Below are positions 61,401 through 64,000 of a stretch of DNA of 64,000 bases, one piece after another (position 1 is the stretch's first letter; each line of letters starts with the position of its first letter). The notes under the pieces are model-generated. The model ran no database searches. It saw only the letters and a list, made by a program, of their open reading frames with translations, and was not told the DNA's origin. The position numbers and the translations under genes are program-made. Where the stretch lies: positions 8,821,601-8,885,600 of the forward strand of contig NC_039517.1 of NCBI RefSeq assembly GCF_003672135.1, given 5' to 3'. The stretch comes from Ooceraea biroi. Its lineage: Eukaryota; Arthropoda; Insecta; Hymenoptera; Formicidae.

Positions 61401-64000
61401 TATATCACTAATAATATTCTAAAACGTGCCTCCTCCTTCATTATTGTATGCGTAACGGGTTTTATCTCGAAATAATCTCAAAGTTAAGAAATTAATATTC
61501 CTAGGAAGCCTCTTTCGCAAACGACATTCTGAACTCGCTCTGCTCGGAGTCAATATTTAAATATTTATATAGCATTTAAGCACCGTTAATTAATATTTAA
61601 ATACTTTTGACGGAAATCGCAGGAGTTAGAAGCGCTTCTTTGATTGCGTTTTTCATCGGGATGCCAACTTTCATCGATAATTGAAATGCTCATTTTAGAC
61701 TCTTGCTCAATTAAAGTCTATCATTTATCTCCTCGAAATTCGTTAAGCGAAAACGACGTAATAGCTATGGGATCAATTTAACCGACAGATATTCATTGGT
61801 CTTGAATAATGTTTATACTTGTTAAAAATTATGAATACTGGTTCCGCAATATTGCAATAAACATATGCACAATATATATGTATAATATATATAATTTTTT
61901 TCTCTCATTTATATTTGTATATAAATCTCTTATATTAAATTACTGTTCTCTTATACGCGAACAATCTCGACACGAAGTTGAGTGATCCTCGCAATTCTCA
62001 CAGACACGATCATCGTGTCACAATACGGCTGCACGAACGATTAACGTTCTGTCACAACAAGAACGTGCGGGTTTCTGTTCTTGGACAATTAATGCCATCT
62101 CTTTTGAGGTTTCACCAGCGGCTTTGTCGAGCCCTTTTTCTGGATCGTGCTCTCGTCACACGACGAGAGTGGAATTGTCCTCGGGAACGAAAGGGAATCG
62201 TCGTCAAATGTCAACCGTAGAGCGCAGCCACTCGAGTTACTCAAAAGAGAAATATGAGTCTGGAGAAGCAGTCGCAACGTTCGCATAATTTCATCGTCGG
62301 TTCCCAGCGGTGAAATTTACGCTGGCTCTCCGATAGCATAGTGAAGCGAGATCTTTGGAAGAACGAATTTACATTGCATTCGATATCTATTAAAACAAGA
62401 GAAACTTTCTTGTTGAATATCACTGTGAACATTGTTACTGAGAAATTATAATCCTTTCCATTATAAGTCTTCACTTCTTTGCAATAAAAATATTATAATG
62501 AAATTCTATATTATAATGAAATAATCATTTGTTCAGGAAAATTAAAGGAAACAATCACAGACAAAAGATTTGTCTCTGTATTTGAATTCATGATTTTATG
62601 ACTAAAATTACAGTCGCTACAATAAATCGAGATGAGAGTTAATCAAATCTATGCTTCTCAAAGACACATAATGCTATTTTTCGAATATTGTATCAAACTT
62701 CCTTGGTCATCATTGACGATACATGAAATACGATGCAGACTTGAAATTTTCGGCTTTAGTAAAATAGGAAAAGTTATGGCACTACGAGCGGGAAAACTAC
62801 AGAAATGCTGTCTTCGAGAATAAAAATACAAATCGGATGAGGATATAAAATATGATGGGATGCATCGGAGCATGGAAAGGAACTTTGAAATCAATAGAAG
62901 CCGATAGCAGGTCCGCCGGATTGACTCTGGGAAAGCGCACAAAGTGTACAAGCTGCGTCCACACAGTTCACAACTCGTCATCGATCGGTTTTCACAGTCT
63001 CTCCCAAAAGTCACATACATTCCCGAATCAAAAATCAGAACGCAAAGCGAATGAAATATGATAGATTTTCCTCCGTCAAAATCAGAATCAGAAACTTTTC
63101 ATATTTCCATATCAAACAAGAATCTCGATGAATTATAATAAAATTAGGAGAAGAATGTATAATTTCCCAATTTGATGAAAAATTCACTGTACCAATTCTC
63201 TTCTGCATGCATCTTCCTTATACTACTTCCTAAATTGTCTGTTTCGTGATAAATTGGTAGTTTCTTATTGTAGATGGATGATTAAAGTCGTAATTCTGGT
63301 CACATACCAGACGGTGCGCGTTAAGTCGGTCTTTTTATTGTGTTCTCGACAAACAATCGATTGTAACTACATACGTGCACTCGTCGACACCATGCGATCC
63401 AAAAAGAATCGATCTTCTTAATAATTAATCTTTTGTTGAGTCGCCTTCCAAGTTACTCGTTCGCAACGCATATTCCACCGCGTATAGGCAATCGCAACTG
63501 TTGATGGATTTCAGCAAGGAAACTTTCGGCGTGACTCAGATTCGGCGATGCGCGGGTCTTCCCTTTGAGAGCTCTCCCGTCCATTTACATTTAGATGGAA
63601 TTCCATATTTCCGCGGGCAGCCGCTGTCGTCACCGTTGTCATCATAAAAACGAACAGCCTGATGTGATTTTTCGTTTAGCACCAACTGCATATTAAAAGA
63701 TTTACACAAATATACCACATACTTTATCACGAACACTCTGTTCGAAACTGATAAAAAAACAAAAGAGGTATCTGCTACGAGAATATTAAATTATGATTTC
63801 AAGGAAACGCTGCTGATAATTAGTAAACATTGCATTACAGCTCTTAGTTACAATCTGTGATTAAAATCCCTCAATTAAAAGCGCCGCTCATTTATCAGCG
63901 ATTATGCGCGCGTGTCATCGCTAATATTATATAATAATAATAATACATAAAATTGCTGTATATAGAATTTACTAGTCTCAAAGCTGTGCATTGTTTGTTA
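61401..64000. other. Non-coding stretch, no gene seen
   Basis: Mostly AT-rich, including a TATA-type simple repeat at about 61870-61900. Short frames only, for example at 62852-63061, without domains. Confidence 0.5.

Noticed and set aside
1..64000. Search for prokaryotic-style systems such as operons, CRISPR arrays or phage genes
   Set aside because: Introns, poly(A) signals, microsatellites and a polymerase III tRNA show eukaryotic nuclear DNA. No spaced short repeats or gene clusters of that kind were seen.
1..64000. Search for a second ParaHox or other homeobox gene
   Set aside because: No second frame encoding a WFQN helix-3 motif was found on either strand.

Overview
This is a stretch of an insect nuclear genome, most likely hymenopteran and plausibly an ant. 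The order-level guess is an inference. It rests on CpG-rich, microsatellite-rich, gene-poor DNA, a spliced homeobox gene, and a short foldback DNA transposon of a kind common in insects. No bacterial operons, CRISPR arrays or phage genes are visible.

One protein gene is certain: ind, the insect Gsx-family ParaHox gene. It is on the plus strand, with two coding exons (16288-16543 and 17043-17761) and a 499-bp intron with matching splice phase. It has the Gsx N-terminus, a complete 60-residue homeodomain, a candidate TATA/Inr promoter at 15866-15893, and poly(A) signals at 18052-18062. No Xlox/Pdx or Cdx partner and no second homeobox was found, so ind stands alone here. The only certain RNA gene is a tRNA-Pro(UGG) at 22126-22197.

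The rest (about 15 kb upstream and 46 kb downstream of ind) shows no confident gene. It is probably cis-regulatory and repeat DNA. Its structured parts are: (1) a ~460-bp inverted duplication (21465-21928 and 23549-24006) enclosing the tRNA; (2) a second inverted pair (25461-25574 and 26634-26750) enclosing a ~190-bp tandem duplication (26034-26420); (3) a foldback MITE of 473 bp with two 226-bp arms (60928-61400); (4) two precursor-microRNA-like hairpins (46905-46981 and 59540-59612); (5) several short perfect hairpins, microsatellites and a 61-bp tandem repeat.

A few open frames look more protein-like than the many chance frames: 21120-21257 plus, 40324-41181 minus, 57483-57917 plus, 33213-33527 plus, 36259-36627 plus and the interrupted frame at 4505-4897. 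They are listed with low confidence, because splicing and conservation cannot be tested by eye.
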